A DNA stretch of 64,000 nucleotides from Streptomyces mirabilis (GCF_039503195.1 NZ_JBCJKP010000001.1:7502001-7566000); one strand, 5' to 3'; numbered from the stretch's first letter, positions 28,795 through 39,184 are shown. The notes: generated from the sequence alone by a model not told the origin. Translations and numbers: made by a program.

Positions 28795-30993
28795 TCATGC
28801 CTGCACGGCCAGGACCAGCGGCAACACCCCCTGCGCCCCGGATCGTCGCAGCATGCGCGCGGCGACCGCGAGCGTCCAGCCCGTCTCGGTGGCGTCGTCC
28901 ACGAGCAGCACGGGACCGCCTGCTTCCTTGAGGGCGGCTGCCAGCGCGGGCGGCACGGCCAGCGCTCCGTCGAGTGCCTTGAGCCGCTGGGCGCTGTTGC
29001 TCCGGGAGACCTGTGCGACGGCCTCGCCGACGTACTCCACGGACCCCAGCAGCGGCAGTCGGCCGACCTCCGCGATCCGTGCGCCCAGCGACTGGATCAA
29101 CTGCGGACGCCTGCGCGAGGCCATGGTGACGACGCCGACCGGGCGCGGCTGCGCGTCGGGCTGCCCGGAGGCCCAGCCGCCCGGCCCCTTCGCCCAGTCG
29201 GTCAGGACGCCGACCACGGCCTTCGCCACATCGTCCGGCACGGGTCCGTCCGGTGCCTGGGGTGTGAGCATCGGCCGCAGCCGGTTGCCCCAGCCGATGT
29301 CCGAGAGCCGCCCCAAGGCGCGCCCCGGTGCCGCTTGTTCGCCCGCCGGGATTCGCCCCTTCAGGTCGACGCCGACGGCCGGCAGGCCCGTAGGCCACAT
29401 CTTGCGGGGGTCGACGTCGACACCGGCGCGGCCCAGCTCGCCGTTGGCCGCGTCGAGTGCGGCGGGGGACACGGACGCCTCGAACCGGGCTCCCGCACAC
29501 GTGTCGCAGCGCCCGCACGGCTTCGCCAGCTCGTCGTCGAGCTGACGCCGCAGAAACTCCATCCGGCAGCCGGTGGTCGACACGTAGTCGCGCATCGCCT
29601 GCTGTTCGGCGGCCCGCTGCTTGGCGACCCAGGCGTAGCGCTCGGTGTCGTACGTCCAGGGCACGCCCGTGGAGATCCAGCCGCCCTGGACGCGCCGCAC
29701 CGCGCCGTCCACGTCGAGCACTTTGAGCATCGTCTCCAGACGGGACCTGCGCAGCTCCACCAGGGGTTCGAGGGCGGGCAGCGAGAGCGGCCTCTCGGCG
29801 CGGGCCAGGACGTCCAGGGTCCGGCGCACCTGCTCCTCCGGAGGGAAGGCGATCGACGCGAAGTACTCCCAGATCGCCTGGTCCTCCTTGCCCGGCAGGA
29901 GAAGCACCTCGGCATGCTTCACCCCGCGGCCCGCGCGCCCCACCTGCTGGTAGTACGCGATGGGGGAGGAGGGGGAGCCCAGGTGCACCACGAATCCGAG
30001 GTCGGGCTTGTCGAAGCCCATGCCCAGCGCGGAGGTGGCGACCAGGGCCTTGACGCGGTTGGCGAGGAGGTCCTCCTCGGCCTGCTGGCGGTCCGCGTTC
30101 TCCGTCTTTCCGGTGTACGAGGTGACGGTGTGCCCGCTCTGGCGCAGGAACGCGGTGACCTCCTCGGCGGCGGCCACGGTGAGTGTGTAGATGATGCCCG
30201 AGCCCGGCAGGTCGCTCAGGTGCTCGGCGAGCCAGGCCATCCGGTGGGCGGCGTCCGGCAGCCGCAGCACACCGAGGCTCAGGCTCTCCCGGTCCAGCGG
30301 TCCGCGCAGGACGAGTGCGTCGGTGCTGGCGCCGGTGCCCAGCTGTTCGGCCACATCGGCCGTCACGCGCGCGTTGGCGGTCGCGGTGGTGGCCAGGACG
30401 GGGACGCCCGGCGGGAGATCGGCCAGCATCGTGCGCAGCCTGCGGTAGTCCGGCCGGAAGTCGTGTCCCCAGTCGGAGATGCAGTGTGCCTCGTCCACCA
30501 CGAGCAGGCCGGTCGCCGCGGCCAGCTTGGGCAGCACCTGATCGCGGAAATCGGGATTGTTGAGCCGCTCCGGGCTCACCAGGAGCACGTCGACCTCGCT
30601 CGCGGCCACCTCGGCCTGGATCGTCTCCCACTCCTCCGTGTTCGACGAGTTGATGCTCCGCGCGTGGATGCCGGCGCGGGCGGCCGCCTCCACCTGGTTG
30701 CGCATGAGGGCGAGGAGCGGCGAGACGATGACCGTGGGCCCGGCGCCCCGCTCGCGCAGCAGCGCGGTGGCGACGAAGTACACGGCGGACTTGCCCCAGC
30801 CCGTGCGCTGCACGACGAGGGCTCTGCGCTTGTCGGCCACCAGGGCCTCGATGGCGCGCCACTGGTCTTCGCGCAGCCGGGCCTCGCCCGCCGGGGCGCC
30901 GACAAGGCGGGCGAGTACGACATCGGCCGCGGCGCGCAGGTCGGCGTTGGGCAGGTCCGTGGGGGTCGGGGGGCGTGGGTCGTCGTTGCTCAT
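28795..30993 (-). CDS. RecQ-type DNA helicase fused to a phosphoribosyltransferase-like domain
   Basis: 732-aa ATP-dependent helicase. Walker [19 protein letters not shown] is near residue 72, the DEAH box and RecQ signature [19 protein letters not shown] near 160, then LATTATAN and [20 protein letters not shown] Cys cluster [14 protein letters not shown] fits the RecQ zinc site. The last ~90 residues form a PRTase-like domain with [23 protein letters not shown], the PRPP-loop pattern, an unusual fusion for RecQ. ATG 30991-30993 is preferred; an upstream TTG at 31053 coincides with a DnaA box. Promoter region shared with the divergent DUF4192 gene. Confidence 0.9.
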   Translation of the reverse strand: MSNDDPRPPTPTDLPNADLRAAADVVLARLVGAPAGEARLREDQWRAIEALVADKRRALVVQRTGWGKSAVYFVATALLRERGAGPTVIVSPLLALMRNQVEAAARAGIHARSINSSNTEEWETIQAEVAASEVDVLLVSPERLNNPDFRDQVLPKLAAATGLLVVDEAHCISDWGHDFRPDYRRLRTMLADLPPGVPVLATTATANARVTADVAEQLGTGASTDALVLRGPLDRESLSLGVLRLPDAAHRMAWLAEHLSDLPGSGIIYTLTVAAAEEVTAFLRQSGHTVTSYTGKTENADRQQAEEDLLANRVKALVATSALGMGFDKPDLGFVVHLGSPSSPIAYYQQVGRAGRGVKHAEVLLLPGKEDQAIWEYFASIAFPPEEQVRRTLDVLARAERPLSLPALEPLVELRRSRLETMLKVLDVDGAVRRVQGGWISTGVPWTYDTERYAWVAKQRAAEQQAMRDYVSTTGCRMEFLRRQLDDELAKPCGRCDTCAGARFEASVSPAALDAANGELGRAGVDVDPRKMWPTGLPAVGVDLKGRIPAGEQAAPGRALGRLSDIGWGNRLRPMLTPQAPDGPVPDDVAKAVVGVLTDWAKGPGGWASGQPDAQPRPVGVVTMASRRRPQLIQSLGARIAEVGRLPLLGSVEYVGEAVAQVSRSNSAQRLKALDGALAVPPALAAALKEAGGPVLLVDDATETGWTLAVAARMLRRSGAQGVLPLVLAVQA

Positions 30994-31044
30994 GGCCCCA
31001 TGCAACCCGATGGGTCGGACATAGCGCGAACGAGACCGCCTGGC

Positions 31045-31053
31045 TGTGGACAA
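31045..31053 (-). promoter_or_regulatory. DnaA box 1
   Basis: TGTGGACAA is the exact complement of TTGTCCACA, the preferred Streptomyces DnaA box, about 50 bases upstream of the RecQ-like ATG. Confidence 0.65.
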
Positions 31054-31077
31054 GTCATGTCGTGGTCATGGCCAGGG

Positions 31078-31086
31078 TTATCCACA
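31078..31086 (+). promoter_or_regulatory. DnaA box 2
   Basis: TTATCCACA is a perfect consensus DnaA box, in inverted orientation to and 33 bp from box 1, about 40 bases upstream of the DUF4192 gene. Confidence 0.65.
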
Positions 31087-31126
31087 GGGCAAAGCGGAAT
31101 TTCAAGATCCGCGGGATGGTCACGGC

Positions 31127-32653
31127 ATGACGAATCACAGCGAAGCGGCCGACATGTCCGGTGACAGTGACATCAGCGGGCGCGGTCGGCACGGGGGAGA
31201 CAGCGCGGGCCACGCGCCGAGCGGGCGCAGCGGACGGGGCGCGCACGATGGGCGCGACCTGCCCGGTCGGCACCAGGTGACCCTGCGCACACCGGCCGAA
31301 CTGGCCGATGCCCTGCCCTACCTGCTCGGCTACCGGCCCGAGGACAGCGTCGTGCTGGTGGCCCTGCACGACGGGGAGAGGCGCGGCCGCTTCGGTGGGC
31401 GGGCACGGCTCGGCATCTCCGCTCACGTGGACGACTGGCCGTCCGTCGCCGATCAGCTGGCGCAAGGACTGGTGAAGGGAAGCGAGCGCAGAGGGGCACG
31501 GCCCGAGAGCATGGTCGCCTACCTCTGCCAGGAGCCGGGGACCGGGGAATCGGGACGGGACGTCATGGAACGTCTGCGGCCGCTCGCGCAGTTTCTGCGC
31601 ACGGCCTGCGGTCGCCTCGACGTCCCCGTCATCGAGGCTCTGTGCATCTCCGACGGCCGCTTCTGGTCGTACTGCTGCCCCGGCCAGGGGTGCTGTCCGT
31701 CCGAGGGGCATCCGATGGGACTGCCCGGCACCTCCGTCCTGGCCGCTGCCGCGACCTACGCCGGCCTCCAAGTTCGCGGATCGCTGAGGGAGTTCACCGC
31801 TCGGTTCATTCCGTGGGAAGGCGCGGTCGCACGGGATCAGCAGACCGCGCTCGACACGGCGAGCATGTCCCTGGTTCCCAGGATCCTCGACGGCGACGGC
31901 CGCGCGGAGGTGGCCGAGGAGACCCTCGGACTGGCCCGGCAGATCGTGAAGCGGTTCGCCGACGCCCCGCCCGCGTCCGGCACACGCCCGGCGGACCTCC
32001 GCGACGACGGCCTCCTGGAGCACGACGAGGCCGCCGCCTTGATCCTCGGACTCCAGGACCGCGCAACCCGTGACCGCGCCGCCGAGTGGATGGAGGGTGA
32101 CGAGGCCGGCCCGGCCCTGCGCCTCTGGCGGGCGCTGGCCCGCCGGTGCGTCGGCCGCTACGGCGAGCACGCGGCGGCACCCCTCACCCTCGCCGGGTGG
32201 GTCGCCTGGTCGACCGGTGACGAACTGGAGGCTCGCGAGGCCCTGGCCATGGCACTCGGCGCCGATCCCGACTACCTCTTCGCCCGCCTTCTGCACCAGG
32301 CGTGCAACGAGGGCCTCGACCCGGAGTCGATCCGCCGTTGCCTGCGCGCGGAGCGCACCGGCCGGAGCGGGGCGGAAGGGGAACAGGTATCGGGTCCCGA
32401 TCGCTCGACGCCACGCGATGTCGCCGAGCCGCCGGGCACCTCGAACCGACGTCGGCGCAGGGCACGCAGGGCGGGGATCGGGGCATCGCGCGGAAACGGG
32501 CGTCACCCCGGGGCGGGCAGCCTCCGTCGGCGTCGGCCCACCGATGAGGCCGCGCCCGGCGGGGAGGGACCTGGGCGCGCGCCTGAGGCGGCGAGCGAAA
32601 GGGCACGTGCCCGCCGCAAGGGTGGTCGGCGGGTTGTGGGGGAGGAGACGTGA
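31127..32653 (+). CDS. DUF4192 domain-containing protein
   Basis: 508 aa. After a Gly/Arg/His-rich tail of ~45 residues the DUF4192 domain starts with QVTLRTPAELADALPYLLGYRPEDSVVLVALH. It continues with LCISDGRFWSYCCPGQGCCPSEGHPMG (a conserved double-Cys/Pro loop) and ends with a repeat-like helical part, GWVAWSTGDELEAREALAMALGADPDYLFARLL. The final ~90 residues are Arg-rich and disordered. ATG 31127 is chosen. The family is confined to actinobacteria and lacks a known function. It is divergent from the RecQ-like helicase. Confidence 0.85.
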   Translation: MTNHSEAADMSGDSDISGRGRHGGDSAGHAPSGRSGRGAHDGRDLPGRHQVTLRTPAELADALPYLLGYRPEDSVVLVALHDGERRGRFGGRARLGISAHVDDWPSVADQLAQGLVKGSERRGARPESMVAYLCQEPGTGESGRDVMERLRPLAQFLRTACGRLDVPVIEALCISDGRFWSYCCPGQGCCPSEGHPMGLPGTSVLAAAATYAGLQVRGSLREFTARFIPWEGAVARDQQTALDTASMSLVPRILDGDGRAEVAEETLGLARQIVKRFADAPPASGTRPADLRDDGLLEHDEAAALILGLQDRATRDRAAEWMEGDEAGPALRLWRALARRCVGRYGEHAAAPLTLAGWVAWSTGDELEAREALAMALGADPDYLFARLLHQACNEGLDPESIRRCLRAERTGRSGAEGEQVSGPDRSTPRDVAEPPGTSNRRRRRARRAGIGASRGNGRHPGAGSLRRRRPTDEAAPGGEGPGRAPEAASERARARRKGGRRVVGEET

Positions 32654-33072
32654 GCGGGGCGAGCGGAGCGGATCGACGATCATCGGGTCGGGTGACACCT
32701 GAGGTGCTCCGGGCGCCGGATGTCACCCCACTCGACGCGGCGGCACACCCCCGCCCGGGCGGCACGGGCGGACGGCGCGCGGCGGCACGCCCCAGCCCGC
32801 GCGGCACGGGCGGACAGCGCGCGCCCGCGCTCTCCAAGCCCGAACCCTCGGCCCCCACCGCACCCGTACCAGCCGTCCGCGGTATGCCCGGCCGACCATC
32901 CCACCGCCATTTGGTCTGCTTGCCCGGCCCAGGGCGTGACCTCGGACGGGGCCGTTCCGTTCACCTGTGCGGCGGTAACCGTGGCTGGGCCGCGCCGCCG
33001 AACGCCCTCGCCCCTTCGGAGCCCCCAACCCGGCGCCGAGCGCGCCACAGGCGCACTGACCGAGGAAGCCAC
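32654..33072. other. Gene-free stretch with a two-copy G+C-rich repeat
   Basis: Open frames cross it but their content is Pro/Arg/Ala-rich and lacks ribosome binding sites. CGGCACGGGCGGAC occurs twice, about 45 bases apart, within 32758-32830. I see no promoter or RNA gene. Confidence 0.45.
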
Positions 33073-35207
33073 ATGCCCCTGCCCGTTCCACCCTCCGATC
33101 CCGACGGCGCCCTCCCGCCGGTGCGCAGGCCCGCTCAGCCCTTCCCGCGCCGCGCCGGTTCACAGGCCCCGTTCGCAGGAGCCGAGAGCACTTTGAGCCC
33201 CTTCGCGGGCCCGGGCGGTCCGGCGGCTCGTCACACCCCGCTTCCCGGGCCGCGCCGGACCACGGACCTGCCACCCGTGCACAACGCCCTGATCTGCGTC
33301 GCCCTGCCGGGACTGGCGATCTCCACGGACCAGGGGCAGCTGACCGGCCGCGGGCTGGAGGGGTTCTACCGCGCCGGCCGCCGGACGCTGTCCCGCTGCC
33401 AGGTGCGAGTGGCGGGGCGCGAACCGCTCGCCGTACAGGCCCGGATGGTCGCCGCCGACCGAGCCCGCTTCGTCGGGACGGTGCGCGCCTCCGCCGACGG
33501 CGGCCCGGATCCCGACGTGGTCGTGGAGCGGACGCGCGACGCGGACGGCACGGAACGGATCACGCTGCGCAGCGCCTCCCCCGCGCCCTGCGCGTGCCCG
33601 TCGAGGTCGCCCTCGCCACGGATCTCGCGGAGCTCGGCGCCGTCGCCTCGGGCCGAGCCGGGCCCGAACTGCCCGCCAGCGTCCACGACTCGGGCCTGCG
33701 ATGGTCCTGTGCCACCGGTAGCTCGATCGTCACCGCCGACCCACCGCCCGCCGACGCGCTGGCCTCCGCGGGACTGCTCCGCTGGGAGCTCGAACTGCCA
33801 CCCGGTGGCACCCGGAGCGTGGAGTTGAGGGTGCGACCGGGCGGTGCGTGGCCGGCCAGAGCTGTCGGCCGCGGCGCCACGAGCCCGCTCTCCGCCGCGC
33901 GGGCCACCGGCGACGACCCCAGGGTCCAGGCGCTCATGGACACCTGCGTCGAGGACCTCCGGGCGCTACTGCTGCGCGATGCCGCCCACCCGTCGGACAC
34001 GCACCTCGCGGCGGGGGCGCCGTGGCGATGCGGCCTGGCGCCGGCCGAGGCACTGGTCGCGGCCCGGATGACACTGCCACTCGGCACCCGGCTCGCCGCG
34101 GGCACGCTGCGGACCCTCGCCCGTACCCAAATCGCGGGCCGCGGACCGCAGTCCGGCCTGATCCCCGGCCCGCGCCGGGACGCCGGCCCGTACCTGCCAC
34201 CGGGTTGCACGGCCACCGAGGCGACCCTGCTGTTCCCCGTACTGCTCGCGGAGGCCAGGCGCTGGGGACTTCCGGAGCAGGAGACCGAGGAACTGCTGCC
34301 CGCTGCCGAGCGGTGCCTCGCTTGGCTGCGTACCACCGCCGGTGACGGCACCTATCTGCCCGACCCGCACCCCGGCGGTCCGTTCCGCTGCGAGACGCAG
34401 GCGCACGCCCACCGCGCGGCACTGCTGGGCGCCGATCTGCTCGACACGTACGGCCGGCCGGGTGGCGAGGGACTGGTGCAGTGGGCCCGGGAACTGCGGA
34501 CCGCGTTCCGCGGGGACTTCTGGGCCGAGGACCGGGGAGGCGGCAGACCGGCGGCCGCCCGGGCACCGGACGGGCGCCTCGTACCCCACCTCGGCGCGAG
34601 CACCGCCCACCTCCTCGACACGGGGCTGCTCGGCTCCGGCGTGTTCGCCCCCGGCCTCCTCGACAAGGCGCAGACCGAGCAGCTCGCACGGCTGCTCGGC
34701 GGTCCGGCCATGGACTCAGGCTGGGGTCTGCGCAGCCTGGGTGCCAGGGAGGCGGCGTACAACCCCTTCGGACACCGCGGCGGCGCCGTGCGTGTCCAGG
34801 AGACCGTGACCGCCGTCACCGGCCTGGTCACCGCCGGCTACGAGAAGGAGGCGAGCGCTCTGCTCCGGGGGCTGCTGGCGGCCGCCGAGACCTTCGGAAA
34901 CAGGCTGCCCGAGATGTACGCGGGAGAGCAGCGCACGGAAGGCGGCGCCCCGCTCCCGCACCCCGCTGCCTGTCGGCCTGCGGCCACGGCGGCGGCCGCC
35001 GGGGTGCTGCTCCTCACCTCCCTCGCGGGCATCCGCCCCGACGCCCCGGCCCGGACGGTGACACTGCGCCCGGTCGGTAGCGCGCCGCTGGGCGAGATCG
35101 GACTGACGGGACTGCGGATCGCGGGCGCCACGTTCTCCGTGCGCGTCAGCAGACTCGGTCTCGCGATGGTGGAGGAGGCGGCCGACGGACTGCAGTTGGG
35201 CGTGTGA
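33073..35207 (+). pseudogene. Glycogen-debranching-enzyme-like (GDE N-terminal domain) protein, frameshifted
   Basis: About 711 aa if repaired. The N-terminal part (HNALICVALPGLAISTDQGQ, GRGLEGFYRAGRRTLSRCQV) is the amylo-alpha-1,6-glucosidase N-terminal domain. The downstream part contains DTCVEDLRALLL, GLAPAEALVAARMTLPLGTRLA, GPYLPPG, MDSGWGLRSLGAREAAYNPFGHRGGAVRVQETV and a beta-rich end. The frame shifts at about 33585-33588: inserting one C into GCGCCCTG gives SPAPLRVPVEVALATDLAELG and restores the frame. ATG 33073 follows GAGGAAG. It is probably a sugar-polymer hydrolase-like protein; the catalytic acids are not certain. The break may be a sequencing error. Confidence 0.78.
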
Positions 35208-35304
35208 CCTCGCGCGACGCGTCCTCGGACGGCGACCGGCGGCGGCCGGTGGGACCCGTACAGGACGGAAGTGGATCATCAGTGGAAGCGACTGACGAAG
35301 GGCG

Positions 35305-35332
35305 TGTTTATCGTCAGGCAGACGACTATGAT
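35305..35332 (+). promoter_or_regulatory. Promoter with internal inverted repeat for the Nudix regulator
   Basis: TATGAT (35327-35332) is a good -10 hexamer placed so that transcription would begin at or next to the ATG at 35339, a leaderless arrangement. A weak -35, TGTTTA, lies 16 bases upstream. Between them ATCGTC AGGCA GACGAC forms an inverted repeat in the spacer, a natural place for self-repression. Confidence 0.45.
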
Positions 35333-35338
35333 CGCGAC

Positions 35339-36097
35339 ATGCCCTACGATCCGTCGGCCTTTCCGCCGTTTGCCGTGACCGTGGACCTGGTCGTGCTGAC
35401 CGTGCGTCGCCATGCCCTGTGCGCGCTGGCGGTACGGAGGGGGGAACAGCCTTTCCAGGGACGATGGGCACTCCCGGGCGGCTTCGTACGGCCCGACGAG
35501 GACCTGGCACAGGCGGCAGCGCGCGAGCTGGTCGAGGAGACCGGACTGCGCGCCCATGATCCGTCGGCCCCGGCACAGGACAACGGCGCGCACCTGGAAC
35601 AGCTGGCGACCTACGGCGACCCCAAGCGCGACCCGCGGATGAGGGTGGTCAGCGTCGCCCATCTCGCGCTGGCCCCCGATCTGCCCGCGCCCAGGGCCGG
35701 AGGCGACGCCAACAGCGCGCGCTGGGCGCCGGTGGAGGAGTTGCTGCAACAGGGCGGTTACGGCCGCGACGGAGAGCAGGCGGCACCCCTCGCCTTCGAC
35801 CACGCCCAGATCCTCTCGGACGGGGTGGAACGCGCCCGGTCCAAAATCGAGTACTCGTCGCTGGCCACCGCCTTCTGCCCGTCCGAGTTCACCGTCGGAG
35901 AGCTGCGCCGAGTGTACGAGGCTGTGTGGGGGGTGGCACTCGACCCGCGCAACTTCCACCGCAAGGTGACGGGCACTCCGGGGTTCCTCGTGCCCACAGG
36001 CGGCACGACCACGCGCCAGGGCGGCCGACCCGCGCAGCTGTTCCGCGCCGGCGGTGCCACATTGCTCAATCCCCCGATGCTGCGCCCCGAGGTCTGA
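35339..36097 (+). CDS. Nudix-domain transcriptional regulator (NrtR-like)
   Basis: 252 aa: an N-terminal Nudix domain and a C-terminal winged HTH, the architecture of NrtR and related regulators that sense ADP-ribose or other nucleotide sugars. The Nudix box GGFVRPDEDLAQAAARELVEETGL is complete (G-x5-E-x7-REUxEExGU), so hydrolase activity may be retained. The C-terminal part contains CPSEFTVGELRRVYEAVWGVALDPRNFHRKV, the wHTH. I prefer ATG 35339 with the leaderless promoter; a GTG at 35204 overlaps the preceding stop and would add 45 Arg/Asp-rich residues. No NAD biosynthesis gene is adjacent. Confidence 0.85.
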   Translation: MPYDPSAFPPFAVTVDLVVLTVRRHALCALAVRRGEQPFQGRWALPGGFVRPDEDLAQAAARELVEETGLRAHDPSAPAQDNGAHLEQLATYGDPKRDPRMRVVSVAHLALAPDLPAPRAGGDANSARWAPVEELLQQGGYGRDGEQAAPLAFDHAQILSDGVERARSKIEYSSLATAFCPSEFTVGELRRVYEAVWGVALDPRNFHRKVTGTPGFLVPTGGTTTRQGGRPAQLFRAGGATLLNPPMLRPEV

Positions 36098-36208
36098 CGA
36101 GGGCGGATCGGCTCGCAGGGCGCGTCGCGCCGAAAGAGTGGAGAGAGCTGCCTCGGATGAGCCGCAAGGTGCCCGAAAAACCGCAAATGTCACGCTATCT
36201 TGCTGTGA

Positions 36209-38134
36209 GTGATCCAGGCCATCGGATTGACCAGCAATCCCCGCAAGGAGCTCCCCCGCCGTCGACGACGTGTCCTTCGAGGCGCGCCCGGGTCGTGTCA
36301 CAGCGCTCCTCGGAGCCCCGGGCGCGGGCAAGACGACGACGCTGAGGCTCATGCTCGAACTCCAGCGGGGCCGTGGAATCACCTACTTCAGAGGCCGTCC
36401 ACTGCACCGGATCGCCCATCCCATGCGTGAAGTCGGGGTGCTCCTGAGCGAGGTGCCGGGCCATCCCGCGCGTACGATCCGCGGACAGCTCGGCATGGTG
36501 TGCGCGGCCGCCGGTGCCCCGATTCGGCGCGTCGACGAAGTGATGGAGGTCGTCGGGCTCGTGAGCCTGTGCGACGAACGGCTGGGCACCCTGTCGCGCG
36601 GTATGGATCGCCGTCTGGGCCTGGCCTGTGCGCTGCTGTCCGATCCGCACGCCCTCGTCCTCGATGATCCCGCCGGCGGGCTCTCCGTCACCGAAGGTCG
36701 TTGGCTGCACGGGATTCTGCGGGCGCACGCGGCCCACGGAGGCACTGTTCTGTTCAGCACGGACGACCCCAAGGAGGCCGCTCGGACGGCCGACCGGGTC
36801 ATTACGCTGGAGGGAGGCCGGCTCGTCGCCGACCAGGAGGCCGCGGACTTCGCCCGCACCCGGCTCCGCCCCCGGGTCGCCGTCCGCAGTCCGCACGCCG
36901 CCCGCCTCGGAGCCCTGCTCGCCAAGGAGGCCCGCGCCGCGCAGCGTTCCGTCGAGGTCGTGCGCGAGGACGGCAACCGGCTCTCGGTGTACGGCAGCAC
37001 CTGCGCCGACATCGGTGAGACCGCCTTCCGGCACGGCATCCTCGTACACCAACTCGCCGACGAGACCGGCGACATGGGGCCACGTGCCACGCTCCCCGCC
37101 GAGGGCCTCGCCTCCGCGACCGTAGTCACCTCTGCCCTCCTGACCTCTGCCTCCGCGACCTCCACCCCCACGGAGGACGCCCCCGCGGACGATGCCCCCA
37201 CGGAGGACGCCCCCGCGACCGACGAACCCGCCACCGCCGTAGCCGCGACGGGGGCGCGCACGCCCGACGAGCCGAGGCCGACGGCCGAGTCGCGGACCCG
37301 TGAGGCCGCTTCGCCGGGCGCGCGGGACCTGCCCCAGCTCCCGCCCCCCATCGCCGTACGCCACGCACCGAGCCCACTGCGTCCGCTGCGCTACGAACTG
37401 CGGCGCGCCACCGGAGTGGGCACCGGCTACCTCACCGCGATCACCGTGCTGGTCTCCTCAGCTCTGCTGTCCGTACTCCTGGCCAGAATCGGTCACACAC
37501 CCCAGCCGCGGCTCCTGGCCGCCTGGCCGCGGGAATGCCCCCTGCCGCCCGCGGCGCTCGGGGCGGGACTGCTCGGGGCGCTCGCCTTCGGCGAGGAGTT
37601 CCGCCACCCCGCCCTGGCCGCGGACCGCGGCACCGTCCCCCGCCGCCTGGGACTGCTCGCCGCCAAACTCCTCGTCGCCTCGGTCACCGCGCTGGCGCTG
37701 GCCGTCCTCACGGTGGGCTGCGACCTCGAAATGCTCTATCTCGTCTACGGGCGAGATCTCGCCGGAGTTCCCCGGACTGGCTTTCGCTGAGCGCGAGTTG
37801 GATCGGCCTCACGGTGGGCTGCGCCTGGGCGGGAGTGCTGGCGGCAGGCATCTTCCGGTCGACCACCGCCGGGCTCGCGGCGGTGCTCGCCGTCCCGGTC
37901 GTGGTCGTACCACTCGTACAAAAGACCTTGGCGGGTCCGTCCGTGCGGAAAGCGGCCGGGTTTTCCGAGCGACTGCGCGAGCTCCTGCTGATGCAATGGC
38001 CGTTCGGGGGAGCGCGCTATATCGCGGCCGGGGCGCGCCTTGTCGCCCAACCTGTCGGCGGTGCCCTGATGTTGTCGCTGACCGCTCTGCTCTGCGCGTA
38101 TCTGCTCACGACCCTGCGCAGCAGGGTGCGATGA
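36209..38134 (+). pseudogene. ABC transporter ATP-binding/membrane fusion protein, two frameshifts
   Basis: Single gene of about 641 codons if repaired. GTG 36209 starts IQAIGLTSNPRKEL; the frame then breaks in the C run at 36253-36257 before AVDDVSFEARPGRVTALLG. The ATPase domain has Walker A GAPGAGKTTTLRL, signature LSRGMDRRLGLACALL, Walker B HALVLDDPAGGL with Asp in place of the catalytic Glu, and STDDPKEA where the H-loop His is expected. An Ala/Thr/Asp-rich linker (TEDAPADDAPTEDAP) leads to membrane helices. A second break in the C run at 37770-37773 separates helices ending near 37790 from those in the frame ending at 38134. It lies just upstream of whiH. Errors or decay cannot be separated from sequence alone. 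Confidence 0.75.
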
Positions 38135-38296
38135 CGACCGTCCTTACCCTTCCGTTCTCGCCGTGCGCACAACTCCCCGGAGAACGCCCATTTCTTTCCG
38201 ATAAGGCGTCAATTGCGACGCGGTGAGCGATCACCCTTTCGTGTGCTTTTCACCAAAGACCTCAAGGGAGTTGGAGACAGCGCCGACAAATGATCC

Positions 38297-39184
38297 GTGA
38301 GTACCCTTGCGCACACCATGATGACCGCCGCCCGCTCCTCAGACTCCGGCCTGGCCGGCCCGGGCGGACTCGACCGCTACCCCTACGCCGAGGGCCCTGG
38401 TGCCGAACGCGTCGGCGCCTCCGCGTGGGAGGGCGCGGACCCGGAACTGGGCCGCGTCGGCCGGCGCGCCGCGGGCAGCCGCGGACGCGGACTGCACGGC
38501 CAACTCGTTCAGCAGCTGGGTCAGATGATCGTCTCCGGCGACCTGGGCGCGGACCGTCCGCTCGTCCCCGAGGAGATCGGACAACGGTTCGAGGTCTCCC
38601 GTACCGTCGTCCGTGAGTCGCTCCGCGTCCTGGAGGCGAAGGGGCTGGTCAGCGCCCGCCCCAACGTCGGCACGCGCGTGCGTCCCGTCAGTGACTGGAA
38701 TCTCCTCGACCCGGACATCATCGAATGGCGGGCCTTCGGGCCGCAGCGCGACGACCAGCGGCGCGAGCTGAGCGAGCTGCGCTGGACGATCGAGCCGCTC
38801 GCCGCGCGCCTGGCCGCCGGGCACGGGCGCGAGGAGGTCCAGCAGCGTCTCGGAGACATGGTCGAGATCATGGGCCACGCCATGGCGCAGGGTGACTCGC
38901 TCACCTTCTCGCGGGCCGACGCGGAGTTCCATTCGCTACTCATCCAGGTATCGGGCAATCGCATGCTGGAGCACCTTTCCGGGATCGTCTCGGCCGCGCT
39001 CCAGGTCTCCGGCGGCCCCGTCACCGGCTGCGACCGACCGACCGAGACCTCCTTGACGCACCACGGCCGGATCGTCGACGCCTTGGCCGAGGCCGACGGC
39101 GCGGCGGCCGAGGCGGCCATGCGGCAGTTGCTCGCCGTTCACCCCGAGGTGGAGCGCGTGGTGCCCGCGCCGCGCGAGCACTGA
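38297..39184 (+). CDS. whiH: GntR/FadR-type sporulation regulator WhiH
   Basis: 295-aa GntR-family regulator with an FCD effector domain. A ~60-residue Gly/Ala-rich leader precedes the wHTH: GLHGQLVQQLGQMIVSGDLGADRPLVPEEIGQRFEVSRTVVRESLRVLEAKGLVSARPNVGTRV. The FCD part includes WRAFGPQ, LRWTIEPLAARLAA, DAEFHSLLIQVSGN and HHGRIVDALAEAD, whose acidic/His residues may bind a metal or carboxylate. Length, start (GTG 38297) and position immediately before hrdB match WhiH, needed for septation in aerial hyphae of Streptomyces. The name rests on that synteny. Confidence 0.9.
   Translation: MSTLAHTMMTAARSSDSGLAGPGGLDRYPYAEGPGAERVGASAWEGADPELGRVGRRAAGSRGRGLHGQLVQQLGQMIVSGDLGADRPLVPEEIGQRFEVSRTVVRESLRVLEAKGLVSARPNVGTRVRPVSDWNLLDPDIIEWRAFGPQRDDQRRELSELRWTIEPLAARLAAGHGREEVQQRLGDMVEIMGHAMAQGDSLTFSRADAEFHSLLIQVSGNRMLEHLSGIVSAALQVSGGPVTGCDRPTETSLTHHGRIVDALAEADGAAAEAAMRQLLAVHPEVERVVPAPREH

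Noticed and set aside
32650..33072. Frame in phase with the debranching-like gene as an N-terminal extension
   Set aside because: Repetitive Pro/Arg/Gly-rich content and a better start at 33073 with GAGGAAG.
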